Shown here piece after piece: positions 42,600 to 54,209 of a DNA stretch of 64,000 nt (the stretch's first letter is position 1; every line of letters starts with the position of its first letter). Both the position numbers and the translations under genes were made by a program. Below the pieces are notes generated by a model that saw only the letters and a program-made list of their open reading frames with translations, was not told where the DNA came from and ran no database searches. Source of the DNA: Phlyctochytrium arcticum (lineage: Eukaryota > Chytridiomycota > Chytridiomycetes > Chytridiales > Chytridiaceae); contig JAHLKI010000018.1 in assembly GCA_025602905.1 (NCBI GenBank), forward strand, positions 1 through 64,000, written 5' to 3'.

Positions 42600-45000
42600 T
42601 TGACCGTTTTCAGCAATGAAAACCTTTATCTCCACACCAAATGCCACTGGAACGACCTTGAAAACTAGCCAGAGACACGATATCCGCTCCATTGAACGAA
42701 GTTTTGGTAGATGCTACCATGCATCATTGGACCATGCATGTGAATTCAGCCGATTTCCTCCTTCAGAGTTCTAAGGACCGTAGGATGGTTTTTTTTGGAC
42801 AAGCTCGGCCAAGTACCCAGCGCATTTCACCCCCAAGTACCGAGAAATGATACCAGTTATCCCTCATCGATTGCAAAGATGCCTTGCTATCGTCGCGAAT
42901 AGAATTCCTGTTAAGTTGGATCTTCACCCTTGACGCCATCACTCACACCACTCGCATTACAGATCTGGGGCTAAGCGGCCATTTTATTAATAAAACGGAC
43001 AATCAATACCCGTTCAATCGGTATCTTCGAAGATTACGGAAATTAGTATGAAACTCGAACAGTATTCAGGATCGGCTCAACAAGTATTTCAGTCCTTCAT
43101 TGGCAATGCATATTCACGGACATCCCAGAGCGTAGATTTTCCTGAAGATGAGGATCGCGGAGTGGCGACCTGGGAATATCAATGTGCCTTACAGAAACGA
43201 TTCAAGTTACGGTTCTGGATATGAACGATAACTGGATTGTGGAAATCGACCCTAATTTCAAGACGTTGAAATGTAAAATTGCGCAGTGGACGTCGCGGAC
43301 TTGGAACGGCGGACGACTGCAATGAACAATAGAAGCGTTGACGGAAACGATCCAACTTTGGATGTGCGGACAAGGAGCAGGCGTATAATTGCGTATCGGC
43401 TGCGCTTCTGAACGATGGACGACCTTATAAACTACGGACATTATTGACGGAGAAGGTTCAATGGACGGATTGCAAATATGAAGTAGATGATACCCTCTTT
43501 TGGACTTTGGAATCAACATTCAATGAGCGCGGAGGCAATCTCGACACATTGGACGGACGACGGCTTCGTCGACCAACGCGCAGTCGTAGCGAAGACCGAA
43601 AGGATTCATATTTCAGATTCCGAACAGTGAGCGCATGGCACTATCCTATTAAAACGTGCAACTCAACTTTGTAGTGTGATCTTATTTCCACACGCCATTC
43701 TTGTGACATTGACGCTATATCCGCTCAACGTTTCAGTGTACCTTCAAGTGCTGGCCCGCATCATTGTGCCATGCGTGATTATACCGACAGGCGATACTAC
43801 TCATCCTCATCATTGACTTCGAGTATGAATTGCAAGCGTTTGCAGATACAATTCGGGTTAAGTTAGACTTTCACAATTCGCGCCATCACTCACACCACTT
43901 GTATTACAGCTGGGGAGCCCAGGCAACTTATGTCAGCCGCAGTGAGCAATTAGTGCTCCGACACGCAGTACCGTCCGAGATGAGGAGACCCGCATCGGAC
44001 TTGAATTATATCCTGCAATAACCCAAGAAGTACGTCAGCCATCAACGGGAGTGGACCCAAAAAGTGGATGTTTTAGGAACCAAAATGCCGTACAGCCCAT
44101 CAAATCTCGGATGCGAGCGATGCATGACTATCTGACGAATCTGGAGAAGGAACACTCTGGGAGGAAAGCACTCAAGTCCCGGTTTTGGCCATGAACGATG
44201 CATTGGATAGTGGAGATCGACTTCAACAGATACATGACCTTGGGATATATAGTTGCGCAATAGACACCGCGGATTTTGTACGGTGGACGGTGACGAACAC
44301 GCCCTCTGGACGGGAAGAATCCAGCTTTTGATGTGCGGACAGGAAGCAGGAGATATGATTCATCATACAATTGGAAGATCTCCTTACAGCATGACGCACT
44401 GGACCGTATATTTGCGCAGTGGCGGTGATTGGAGCAATGGGCAGTTTTATTAACGAACGGTCATTCTAGACGGAGAACATTTGACAAACGGGCTTCAGAT
44501 GTGAAGCAGATGACACCATCTTTTGGACTGTGGAAAACAACTAGAGCGGCTGTTTAGATGGGCGTGGAGTGGAATTCGAGGTATCGAACGGGCGACGTCA
44601 ACATGGACCAACCAACAGCCTTGGCGGGGGCAAAACGGAACGAACGTGGAGTGGACAGTGTTACAGTATTATCTCACTGGAATGTGGAAGTTAAACTTTG
44701 TGGAGTGGATGATTGCGCAGGGAGACTTCGGAGTTGAGCGGTGGATCAACGAATGGACTCTCAAAAATTTTCAGCTTGCAAACCTGAAGTCGACAAGATG
44801 ACAGATTGGCCGATTGTCGTTGCATTTATAGTACAATGGGTTGACAGCAAAACTTAATGTCAGTAAACGACGGGCTGTTGCCAAACATTTGTGAAGGTAT
44901 CATCGTTGATATTGAGAATCAAGTATTGAAGAATTTGTAGTTAAGGCGTAGCGACACACCAGTGCTCGCTTGAAAATATCGGCAATAGAGTGGAGATGAC
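42600..45000. repeat. Right inverted arm: degenerate ~1-kb tandem units
   Basis: This is the inverted counterpart of 19.8-22.2 kb. Matching points such as the GTTCTAAGGACCGTA block (42.77 kb against 22.02 kb), CGGTATCTTCGAAGATTACG (43.02 kb) and ATCGACTTCAA (44.21 kb against 20.5 kb) keep a constant coordinate sum near 64.7-64.8 kb. Inside the arm, 43.2-43.6 kb and 44.18-44.57 kb are repeats of each other about 970 bp apart (ATGAACGAT.A.TGGAT, GGATGTGCGGACA, GATGATACCATCTTTTGGACT-like blocks). Frames are full of stops. Confidence 0.68.
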
Positions 45001-47245
45001 TTCGGGTGCTGAGGGATGGATAAAATCACCACAAGAAATTCGCAGAAATAGAGAGAACAGGAATTTTGAGGACTGTCCAGACTTCGACATTGCATGTCAC
45101 CAAACAGTTGAGGAACATCAAATATACTGCGTCGGACTGAATGGCATGGACCGGCTATAGCACGGCGCCCGGAAATTGTCGCTCATCGGAGCAACGCGCA
45201 GCAGTTATGAAGATGGGAAGTGTTTGTGCGATGGGTATTGAGGTGGATATTGATTTATGACGGAGAAGATTCGACGGACCTATAGCGCGACAAAATGAAT
45301 GAATACGGAGCAGAATTCCAGGTATTGGATGGGCGACGGCTATATCGAAAATGGGGAGTCGTAGCGGAGACGGAAAGGAGTAACAGTATGACTTGCAAAC
45401 ATGGAGGGGACTGTACTATCCTATTGGAAGATGAAAGTCAAATTCTTGGTGTTAATAGCTGCACAGAGGCGAATACAGATTTGACCGGTGAATTGACGAA
45501 CGAACTCTTGACGACGTTTCCACTGGAGATATGAAGACGCCATTGAACGCTTGCCGTTCGACTTATAGCACGATGGATTGACCATAAAAATGAACGTCAA
45601 AAAAAACGACGGGATCGCTATAGGCAACCAGCTTGTTGTGAGCAGGAGATATGGTCTAATAAGTAAGAGTATCAACATATAGCACAGTGCACTGGAGCGT
45701 ATGATTATGTAGTGGCGGCAGATTTGAACGATAGACTGCTTTATTAACTTACGGACGTTATAGACGGAGACGGTTCGACGGACGGTTTGCAGATATGAAA
45801 CACATGATACCTGGATAACGATCTATGACACGAGACTTTAAATAAATAGATGTGGAGTGGGCATTGAGATTTTGAATGGAAGATGGCTACATTGATAAAC
45901 GGGCAGTCTTGGTGGTGATAGAGAGGATATACAGTACAGCTTCTATCGAACATGGAGTGGACGGTACTATCTTATTGGAATATCGGAGATAACTTCTTGG
46001 AATGGATGACTGCGCAGTGGAGATCGCGCATTTTACGGACGGACTCTCGAACAGGTTTCGGCTTGCAGACCTGAAGATGCCGGCACGACAGATTGGACGG
46101 TTGCTGTTGGACTGATCACGCAACAGGCTGAAAGAAGACATAGAGATCATTGAACGCGGAGTGGCAGTAGATAACCAGCTCGAAAACGTTGACATATATG
46201 GACAATGAAGGTATCGTCGTTGAAACTAGGATTGGTTGTTCAAGGCTTTATGGTATAGAGTAGAGACACCTAGGTGCTCGCTTAACAATATCTGCAACAG
46301 ATTGGGGATGAATTCAAATTGATATCGAGGGATAATGTAGGGTTGATCAAGCAACAAGAAATACCAATGACTGGAGAGAGTCTGCGTTTAAAGGAAATTT
46401 CAAACTTTAACTTGACGAACAAGGGAGATTTTTGACACCGGCAACTCGTTCTTCAGATCGAGTTCTTGAACAGCAGACGGTAATTTAACAAACGGATCTG
46501 GAACTGGAAGTTAACTGCGTTGGACCCGCGGGACAAGCGCACTTGATAGCACGACGCCAGGATAACGACGATCTAAGGTGCGACGCGCAGTTGAAGTCCG
46601 AATGGGGAAGGTTGGTGCTAAGAGTGCCGATGTAGACATTAAATACATTTTTGTGGACACTGGGTACAGAACAGTCAAGGTTTACGGGCAAAATGTAATT
46701 GCATTTGCCTTTCGACCCATCGAACTCCGATGTGTAGTAGGGAGCCACTTTCAGATACAGACATGAATCATGGGTTTATGGGAGCGAAGGCACGCACGAC
46801 ATCATGAGCAACACCGATAAATGAATATCTGTACAAAAATGATAACAAGACTTGAACTACCGATCGTAAAATACGCCGGCCGGCATCACTGGACGATACG
46901 AGTTCATTATCCAGACATGAAAGACAGATGTGGATGAGCAACAAGAAACCAATGAAACGCTAACTGGATGTCAAGATATTTCGACGCAAGTACGTAGTGT
47001 GGAATGAATGATGATGTCGAAGCACAGCATAAACACCACTACCGAAAAAGTGGATGAACAGACTCAAAGATCCAAAACTATACTCAGAAGACGCATTGCA
47101 TATTTCCATTATGGAAGCAGGGGGTTCTTGGGCAGCAGGTACCAGAATCATATAGCCATCTGATCATGCCACCATCAAATTTATATAAGCTAGCTACCCT
47201 ATTTTTAATTCTAGGGAAACAATAGAATCGGAAACATAACAGTGG
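45000..47245. other. Outer, more degenerate repeat sequence; no gene seen
   Basis: Short motifs of the arm repeat (GCGCAGTGGAG, CGGACTCTC, GCTTGCAGACCTGAAG) recur at about 44.75 and 46.05 kb and between, with much divergence. The open frames are short and lack splice support. I see no gene. Confidence 0.45.
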
Positions 47246-47460
47246 CCATTAACCGTATTTCTTTGGTACCAACTTTAGTGGATTCGCCGGCAAGGTAAGT
47301 CGATCACAACTCCCGGGCACTGAGATGGCGTGGGAATCTACTACGAGCGCGACGCTCCGTGGAGCGGATAGTTGGCCAGCACGACCCAGCAGGCGGGCAG
47401 TCTCACTGACCCAGAACAGGGAGGCCTCATCCATTGGTCTTGATTCTGTTGGCTTTTGTT
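47246..47460 (-). other. Protein-like open frame fragment, unidentified
   Basis: The minus strand reads MDEASLFWVSETARLLGRAG, then PRSVALVVDSHAISVPGSCD and ends LVPKKYG at a stop at 47249-47251. Composition looks coding, but there is no flanking exon, and the segment borders the repeat arm. It may be the remnant of a mobile element or of a host gene. Confidence 0.3.
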
Positions 47461-47919
47461 TCTAGCTGGTACGGGTTCGAAAGGGAGGTAAACCCGCTAC
47501 GCGTCGCTGGATATTAGTCTAGCGAGCCTTGATGCTTTTATGTATACGACTGAATGCTATATCTGCCGCGGTATGCTACTTGCGCCCTTCACCCAAATTA
47601 TACGTTCAGGCTGGGATGGCTGCACCTTAGTTTCGCGTTCAGGCTTGGATGGTTGGGGAAAGTCTCAAAGACACGAGGACATCCCAATATCAGACAAGGA
47701 AATGTGAAAGAACGTTAGATCAAAAATAGTCCTAAAATGTTCTATAAAACCGGATTACAAATGTCTATGTAGCAAGAAGAAAAAAAAGGGAAAATAAAAG
47801 GGGAAAAGTACGTAACGCCAAAAACACTAAAACAACAAAAATCTAATAGAGTGACAGCGCATAAAAGGAAACACCGACTAATGGTGTGTACGGTGAATTA
47901 AAGGAGAGGCTATTTGTTT
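47461..47919. other. AT-rich 3' flank of the 1087-aa gene; nothing else seen
   Basis: A-rich stretches (47.75-47.90 kb) follow the stop of the large minus-strand gene. A GGTTCGAA at about 47.47 kb is not part of a tRNA-like fold. Confidence 0.4.
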
Positions 47920-50900
47920 CTACTTTACTGATTTGCGGCGCATGACTTCTGAGCTGACCTTTTTCCAAACACGTTTTAAGCCTCCACCAGCTTTTTTCTG
48001 CTCGTGGTGCCTTTCCATGACACCGTCGGCCATTGTGACGCGACGTCGGACGTGGGTGTCGGGTATAGCTGCAGGATTGTCGCTGCCTGATGCAGAGTTG
48101 GACACTTTACCCGGCGATGATGCCATACGGTTGGCCACATCCGAGCTGGCCCGCAACTGCTGAGAAATTTTCATTTGAATGGCCTGCTGCCCCGACTTTG
48201 CGCGTCGGACTTCCGACTGGTGGTGAGCTTGTGCCGCGATATTATAGCTTTCTTGGACGAGTGGAGAAGGAGAGTGGGCGCGGGACTGGTGGGGAAGGAT
48301 TAGCGGTGATATTCCGCCTGAGGTAGACGATGTTGGGGTTGGCGAGGAGGACAGGGATGGGAGGGACGCTTGAGGGGATGCGTGTCGGAAGGCTGTAACA
48401 TACTCGTAAGAGGAAGGGGGGAGTTGTGCCGGGGGAAGGGCAAATGGTTGTGCCGGGGAGTCAAGCATTGGTTGTTGATTCTGATTCAGAGAATATTGCT
48501 GCTGCTGCTGCTGTTGGGGTGTAGAATATTGCTGCGGGACAATTGCTTGTTGCGCTCCCAACATAGGCGACGTATTTGTTCCCATCTCGCTTGTTGTCAT
48601 AGTTCCTACAGATGACATGGTGGCTTTGCGCACTGGTGCTGGTGCAGTGGAAAGTGCAACGGCAGGTGCAACGGGAGGTAGTAGGGGCGAAAACTGGGTC
48701 GCGGCAAAAACGCTATTTGTAGCGGGCTGGGTAGGCGAAGGTTGGAGCTCTATCGGTGCAGGCGATATAGAAACAGGTTCTGACGCAGTTTGGGTTGTCA
48801 CACCCTCGCGCACTTGAGTTGTAGGTGTCTCCGCGGGAACAATGTCAGTAATCTTCAAAGCGTCGGGAGTGGTAGAAGTCGAGGTGCTGATAGCTTTTAC
48901 CGGAACATTCTCCTTCAGGGCAGTCTGATCGTCCGTTGTCGACTCGCCAACAACTTCCTTCTCTGGGGCGATTGAGGCGGAGGGAGTAGGTAAAATCTCT
49001 TTCTGGCCTTCAATATCGGCAGCCGCCGGAATTCTGACATTCTCTTTCGATACCGGGGCCGTCAAAGGCGAATGTACTTCCCGTGGGGCGCCTAGTGCTG
49101 GCGCAGAGTTGCCATCACCTTCCGCCAGACCAGGTGGCGGGGTCGACGGCGGTGTCGCCTCCATCAGTAGATTGGATGCGACGCGGGTCGTGATCACAGA
49201 CGGTAAGACTTTCACGTCCTTGGCACTATTTGGCTTCAGTGTGGGAGATCTAGATCCTGTAATGGCAACGACGGCCTCGTCCAATGTGGCCGAAAGAGGT
49301 CGGGGCCGACGGCGTCGACCGGACGCAATTAGAACGGGCGGTGTGCTTTCCTTGCTTGTGGGAGAGGTTGGCGAGGCTGAACGAGTAGAGTTCGAATCAC
49401 TTGATGAAGTGTAAGGAGGGCTGTCTCGTGACGACGTCGTAATAGATGATAAATTTGGAGGAGCAAGGTTTACGGAATCCGCTGCTAGTGCGACATCAGG
49501 AGCCGATGCGGTTTGAGTAGTACTTGCGACGATAATAGGAGGTTGAACAACATCTACGATCACCTCAGATGAATCGGGCGCATTGGTTGCAGCCACTGCC
49601 GACTCGATTTGTTCTGCCTCGGCATCCTTGGTGTTGGGTGAGATAGGTGGGTCTTCTACATCAGAATCAACTTCGGTATCATCATCCTGTACAGAAGATG
49701 AGGTTTCACTGCTGCTTGGGGAACGATGGAAAGAGGTCCCGACCATGTTGGCAGAATCGTCTTCCACTGTGGATGAAGGACTGATGCGAGGAGACGGTGT
49801 GCCAGATGTCACTGACGAGAAATCATCCCCGATGTGCTCCGGTTGCCTATCCTTTCTTGCAGGATGAATTATCAGATCATCTTCTTCGTCAGACAAGTAC
49901 AATCGGTCCTCAGCTTCTTCCTCATCGTGGAAGTTCATCTCATTCTCCTCTTCGATATCGTGAGGATGATGCCGTCTCCAAGATTCCACAGACTCTTCTT
50001 CGCCAACCCTTCCAGGCCCACTGCGACCTGCCCTGACGAGCGCCAGAATGTCTTGCGTGGAGAACCCCATGTGATCAGATCTTCCCCCCGCATTTTCGAC
50101 TTGTTGTCCTTGCTCATGCTGTTGCCGCAAAACTTCTTCTTGCTTGGCTAGCTCGCGCAGCCACTCGGCTTGTCTCCAGTCCAAGGCATCGGCATCGGAG
50201 AGAGGCAAAGACCACTGCGCAGAGCTTTCCTTGATTACTTCGCGCTTTAAAACCAATTCGTCCCATCGTACGGATTTGGATCGAGGAGGGGGGATGAGTT
50301 CTGAGGTGGGAGAAGGATTGAGGGATGAGAGGCGGTCCGTAAGAGTTCCAACCAACGTCCGGATTTGATCTCCTGATGCCCAGAGGGCGGCGTGAAGTGA
50401 CGCGCGCTCCTCCTGCCATTGTCGTTCACGAGTAGCGAGTGTGGTGGCGAGCATGATGGTGGTAGCATTTTGTTTTTGCTCATATTGGTGTTGCTGGTCG
50501 AGATGTTGCTGTTGTTGCCCTTGAGAGTCAGTTTGCCACGTTTGAACATCCGTTGATGGTCTAGGCGGGTTGACCCCATTGGCCGCTGGTGCCTTGAGGT
50601 CATCTGATTGTGATGATGGTCTGGGCGCAACAGTAGGAACATGGCCACCATGTCGACGTAGTAATAAACGGAACGAGTCCCAATCGCGGAGATCAGAGAG
50701 AAAAGCGGGCAATACGTTGGGATGGCGAACTAGTTTCTCCGAGAGAGGGTCTACCAAATCCATTTCCTGGACATCGGCTGACTGTGCGGGGTTGGTTTCA
50801 GACGCATTTAATTCATCCTCGTCCTCTTCGTCCTCATCGTCACTCAGGTCCGCATGCTTGTTTCGGCGCTTCCGGGCCCGTTGTGCGGATGGTTGTTCCT

Positions 50901-51183
50901 GCTGAGGCTTCTCGCTCTGTGTGGGTCCGTGTTGTTCACTACCGCCCGCTCCACCTTCATCCAGGACAGTCTTGGCAAACTCCCCAAACCGCAGGCCGCG
51001 GGGTGCCCCGTCTTCCCAAAATGCTCGTAATACCCGTAAGGCATCCCTTGTTCTCCGCTGGGCCTCGCCAACGCTCCCTGCGTCCTCAGCAATACTCCAC
51101 TCGACCCTTCGATCACCATCATATCCGGGTAATGAGCCTTCCCGGTGGGGGGTGACGGTAATTCTGAGATACGTTGCGGGCAT
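47920..51183 (-). CDS. Large low-complexity protein, 1087 aa, unknown
   Basis: Single exon, ATG at 51183. The first 75 residues are the only ordered-looking part: YLRITVTPHREGSLPGYDGD, then VGEAQRRTRDALRVLRAFWE and GLRFGEFAKTVLDEGG, a mixed beta/alpha module I do not recognise. A Lys/Arg patch (RARKRRNKHADL) precedes an acidic run (DDEDEEDEDE). The middle is Ser/Thr/Pro-rich with a Gln-rich stretch (CAG-type codons near 48.5 kb). The C-terminus is basic (GGGLKRVWKKVSSEVMRRKS). A short coiled coil near 345-375 (WRQAEWLRELAKQEEVL) is possible. It could be a cytoskeletal or polarity scaffold, but that is a guess. Confidence 0.7.
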   Translation of the reverse strand: MPATYLRITVTPHREGSLPGYDGDRRVEWSIAEDAGSVGEAQRRTRDALRVLRAFWEDGAPRGLRFGEFAKTVLDEGGAGGSEQHGPTQSEKPQQEQPSAQRARKRRNKHADLSDDEDEEDEDELNASETNPAQSADVQEMDLVDPLSEKLVRHPNVLPAFLSDLRDWDSFRLLLRRHGGHVPTVAPRPSSQSDDLKAPAANGVNPPRPSTDVQTWQTDSQGQQQQHLDQQHQYEQKQNATTIMLATTLATRERQWQEERASLHAALWASGDQIRTLVGTLTDRLSSLNPSPTSELIPPPRSKSVRWDELVLKREVIKESSAQWSLPLSDADALDWRQAEWLRELAKQEEVLRQQHEQGQQVENAGGRSDHMGFSTQDILALVRAGRSGPGRVGEEESVESWRRHHPHDIEEENEMNFHDEEEAEDRLYLSDEEDDLIIHPARKDRQPEHIGDDFSSVTSGTPSPRISPSSTVEDDSANMVGTSFHRSPSSSETSSSVQDDDTEVDSDVEDPPISPNTKDAEAEQIESAVAATNAPDSSEVIVDVVQPPIIVASTTQTASAPDVALAADSVNLAPPNLSSITTSSRDSPPYTSSSDSNSTRSASPTSPTSKESTPPVLIASGRRRRPRPLSATLDEAVVAITGSRSPTLKPNSAKDVKVLPSVITTRVASNLLMEATPPSTPPPGLAEGDGNSAPALGAPREVHSPLTAPVSKENVRIPAAADIEGQKEILPTPSASIAPEKEVVGESTTDDQTALKENVPVKAISTSTSTTPDALKITDIVPAETPTTQVREGVTTQTASEPVSISPAPIELQPSPTQPATNSVFAATQFSPLLPPVAPAVALSTAPAPVRKATMSSVGTMTTSEMGTNTSPMLGAQQAIVPQQYSTPQQQQQQQYSLNQNQQPMLDSPAQPFALPPAQLPPSSYEYVTAFRHASPQASLPSLSSSPTPTSSTSGGISPLILPHQSRAHSPSPLVQESYNIAAQAHHQSEVRRAKSGQQAIQMKISQQLRASSDVANRMASSPGKVSNSASGSDNPAAIPDTHVRRRVTMADGVMERHHEQKKAGGGLKRVWKKVSSEVMRRKSVK

Positions 51184-52028
51184 CTCAGCACTGTTTCTCT
51201 CTGGTAATTTCCTCTACCGGTCTGGGCTGTTCTCGTTCCTTGGAGTATAAACAAAAGAGCGATCGCTACAGTGTTCGAAATGTTGACACCAATTCCAAAC
51301 TTGACCCCAAAAATTCAAACAAACTCAAGGACGCTCTTCAGTTGTTCGTTGACACTACCACGAATGTCTTGGTTGCTTGCTGTCAATTAAACTTGCACAA
51401 CAAAGTTCTGGTGGCGGGCTCACGCTGTGCTTGCTTTGATGTGCTTTGGATCTATCAAATCAGTGGGCGTGTCAGATTGATAAAGCTGCTGCGGGCCCGA
51501 TGCTAGATTCCTACCTTTACTCCAAGAACCGCTTTATGGTCGGGAATGGCGGATCGGCAAGGCTCATTGGGAGCTTTAAAAAAAGACGGAGTGTTCGTTT
51601 CTGCTGCTTCTCCTGGTTGCGCAGCAGGCCGAACGCTGGGTCTTGAGGCCGACGGCGGCACAGTCGCGCAAGCAAAAAGGCAGCGGCGATTCAGCGCATT
51701 TTGCGCGTTCCAAAATCCCGAGCGGAGGACAACACGCCCCATGCGGCCTACATCAAGATTTAGCCCTTCTATATATATAGTCTTGGAAACCGATAATCAT
51801 CAACCTGATCATCAACGGCCCGCACAAGTATCGGCAAGCGACATATGGATCTGTCTACAGAAAGTCTATTGATAAAATATCGCGGAGAAAACATCACACT
51901 TTTTCTTTGTACAAAACGAGAACAAAGGACACGGTGGATGTCGGAGGAGCGAGATGCACGCCGCATGCGTTTGTGTGGGTGGGATGTTGAAGTGCGGCAT
52001 GTCGGAAGAAACGAAAACGTCAACACAT
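51184..52028. other. Intergenic, no gene seen
   Basis: This is the upstream region of the 1087-aa gene and the 3' flank of the TMEM41-like gene. Open frames on both strands are short and not splice-supported. Confidence 0.45.
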
Positions 52029-53286
52029 TCAGGCTTGCTGAATCTTGACTTCCTCTGAATCACTCAAATCAACGCCTCGCCCGTTACCCAGCCGTCTTAT
52101 CCACCCAGCTATCCGATGGCCATACACGGCAGGTATCAGGGCCAAGACAGAAATGCTAATCAGCTTCAGCAACACGCCTATACTGAGAATGTCACTGAAC
52201 GAGTCTAGCTGGCTCAGTGTAGCAGCGGCTTGAACACATATATAGTTGTACGGCATCAAACCTGGACAATGGCATGAGTGTCAAAATAGAGGTGAAAGCG
52301 TAACTGACGTAGAACTTACCAAAGAATATGGACATGAAGAAGGGAAATATGGGCACGCCAACAAATGGGCTAGACATGTTCAGAAACCTTCACAAACCCC
52401 ATGTCAGCAAAGCAAATTCCCTCGCATACGCATTGAAAACAAACATTACCAATTGGGTGAGAATGGGAACAGGCGCAAAAACAAGAGATAATAGAATAAG
52501 TTGCCCTTTTCCCGGTTCGACTCGACTTTTCGACGCAGGGACAATAGATTTGATCGAGCGAAACGTTCCAGAACGAGCTCGCCAAGAAAAAGTTGCGATA
52601 GAATGTAGGAGAATGTCGAGCCCACGGCTGTTAGAAGTGACACCAAGGGAAAGGCCCAAAAACCGTATAAAACTCCGCCCAGTATATTCTAAGGTGAGTA
52701 AAGTCGATGCGTTTAGGAAAAGAAGTCTTCGTGTGAAGATGCTTAAACATACCATTAATGCGGATCCCGGAATCGCAAACGCTTGTTTAAATACAAACAC
52801 GACGGTAAATAAAATGAAGACGGGGGTAAAGTGCGCATCCGAGTATTGTTGTCTGCCAAAAGTTATATAAAATTTCAAGAATGTAAACGATGCAAGTAGA
52901 AATACGTACAATACAAGCGATTGGCTCTTGAGATCGTCAAAATTTCTTGGAAAATGAATGTCGGTGTCTGATGGTGGAAGGTTGACTGCCATCCGCCAAA
53001 TCATCAAGATGCCACCCAGGAAAATCAGCGCCGCGCCTCCGAGCCGGGCCGACCAGACCAAATGTCCCTTTTGCCGACGGATCGCAATTCGTGGATCTGC
53101 TGGTCCGGGTAAGAGCATGTCCTCGGATCGGGGACTGTCGGGAGACTCGGCGGATGGCGCGTAAGGGGATGGGGCCGAAAGAGGGCGGGTCTCGGGGGTA
53201 AAGGGAGGGATGAGTAGGGTGGTGTCGAGGGGTGCGTCTTTGAGAAATGTGTAGGATGCACGTCTGGCCAGTTTCACGCCGGTCAT
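52029..53286 (-). CDS. TMEM41 / VTT-domain membrane protein
   Basis: Five exons: 52910-53286, 52753-52852, 52450-52688, 52320-52387 and 52029-52261, giving 338 aa in agreeing phases. The N-terminal 95 residues are Pro/Ser-rich and cytosolic, followed by a TM segment (ARLGGAALIFLGGILMIW). The VTT (DedA/SNARE-associated) core is assembled across exons: FKQAFAIPGSALMNILGGVL, a re-entrant FPLVSLLTAVGSTFSYILSQ, the conserved RLFPFSPNWFLNMSSPFVGV, and GLMPYNYICVQAAATLSQLD. A final TM precedes a charged tail. TMEM41B/VMP1 relatives are ER lipid scramblases involved in autophagosome and lipoprotein formation. Yeast Tvp38 is a distant Golgi relative. Confidence 0.88.
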
Positions 53287-54209
53287 TGTTTGCTGGGAGG
53301 GGAAAACGGGCGGAAAAGTGCTCTTTCCGTCTAGTGCTTTTGCTCTATTGTCTATTGGGATTGCCCGTTGGGACCTGTGTGGCGACCGATGGGAGGTAGT
53401 GGATGCCGGCTACAAGGGTATGCAGCCCTCAGGAAGCCCCCTCACTAATGGTCGATGTACAGTGAAAAAGAGGTGGAGGCCAACTCGTTGCGCGCATTCA
53501 CGAAATCACAAGGTGCAGTTTGCAGCAATGCGTGTTTTTCCGACCTCTCTGAACAGTTGATGTTCTCCCACTCCTGCCAAGAGATTCTAATCGTCGCCTC
53601 AGGCCTTTTGCCCCACCAACTCGAAATCAAGCGCAATTATAAATCTGTCACGCGCCCAATAGCAGTCCTGAACGGATAAACCCAAATAACTGTGATCCAA
53701 ACGCACGCTCGTCCCTGACGGCTCCAGTAAAGTCGACCGAGATTGATTCCAAATTGTACGTATGGATGTGCTGGCTGAACGACGACGGCGAGAAGGGATG
53801 TTGCGAGCTTTTTGTTGGAGAACGTCTAGAAACTCGGACTCCGATTTCGCGCTCAAGTGATTGTGTGCACAGTCACCTTATCACGGACTTCGGCGCGCTG
53901 AAATTTGCCGGGCTTTGCACTTGAGGTAGGGTTCAGCCCTATGTCCAAAGGTGACATCAACTCGAATCCAGGAATCCATACTATATTCGCAAAGATTCGA
54001 ACCATTATTACATAATCACGATTACAGTGAAGCAGTGAAGGCAAGAGAGAGAGAGAAGAGAGAGATCGAGACAACCAGGGAGACGGACAGGGAGAGAGAG
54101 GGTTACGATGTTTAGTGCGTGCAACGACAAGTGACTTGTAAAAGATTGAGCAACTTACCATATCTGTATATTGATGGATGCACACCGTTCAGTGTGCCAT
54201 CACTGTGAA
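53287..54209. other. 3' flank of the Fanzor gene; possible location of its guide RNA
   Basis: No supported gene. It contains a GA-rich microsatellite (54036-54105) and, on the minus strand, a spliceable-looking GTAAGT just after the Fanzor stop (near 54.15 kb). In characterised Fanzor and TnpB loci the omega-RNA is encoded at or beyond the 3' end of the gene. I cannot see a defined structure by eye. Confidence 0.35.
54036..54105. repeat. GA-rich microsatellite
   Basis: A purine-rich tract of GA/GAGA units on the plus strand (AGAGAGAGAGAAGAGAGAGA and GGGAGAGAGAGGG), interrupted by short non-repeat bases. It lies just 3' of the Fanzor coding region. Confidence 0.75.

Noticed and set aside
19800..45000. 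A giant transposon (Polinton- or Starship-like) bounded by the inverted arms
   Set aside because: The interior holds only ordinary host genes and no integrase, polymerase, capsid or YR gene; the arms are better explained as two insertions or a duplicated repeat.
47465..47510. tRNA-like B-box GGTTCGAA
   Set aside because: The downstream bases do not complete a T arm and no acceptor stem or A box is found at the right distance.
48490..48520. CTG/CAG microsatellite as a separate repeat element
   Set aside because: It encodes the Gln-rich stretch of the 1087-aa protein and is part of the coding sequence.
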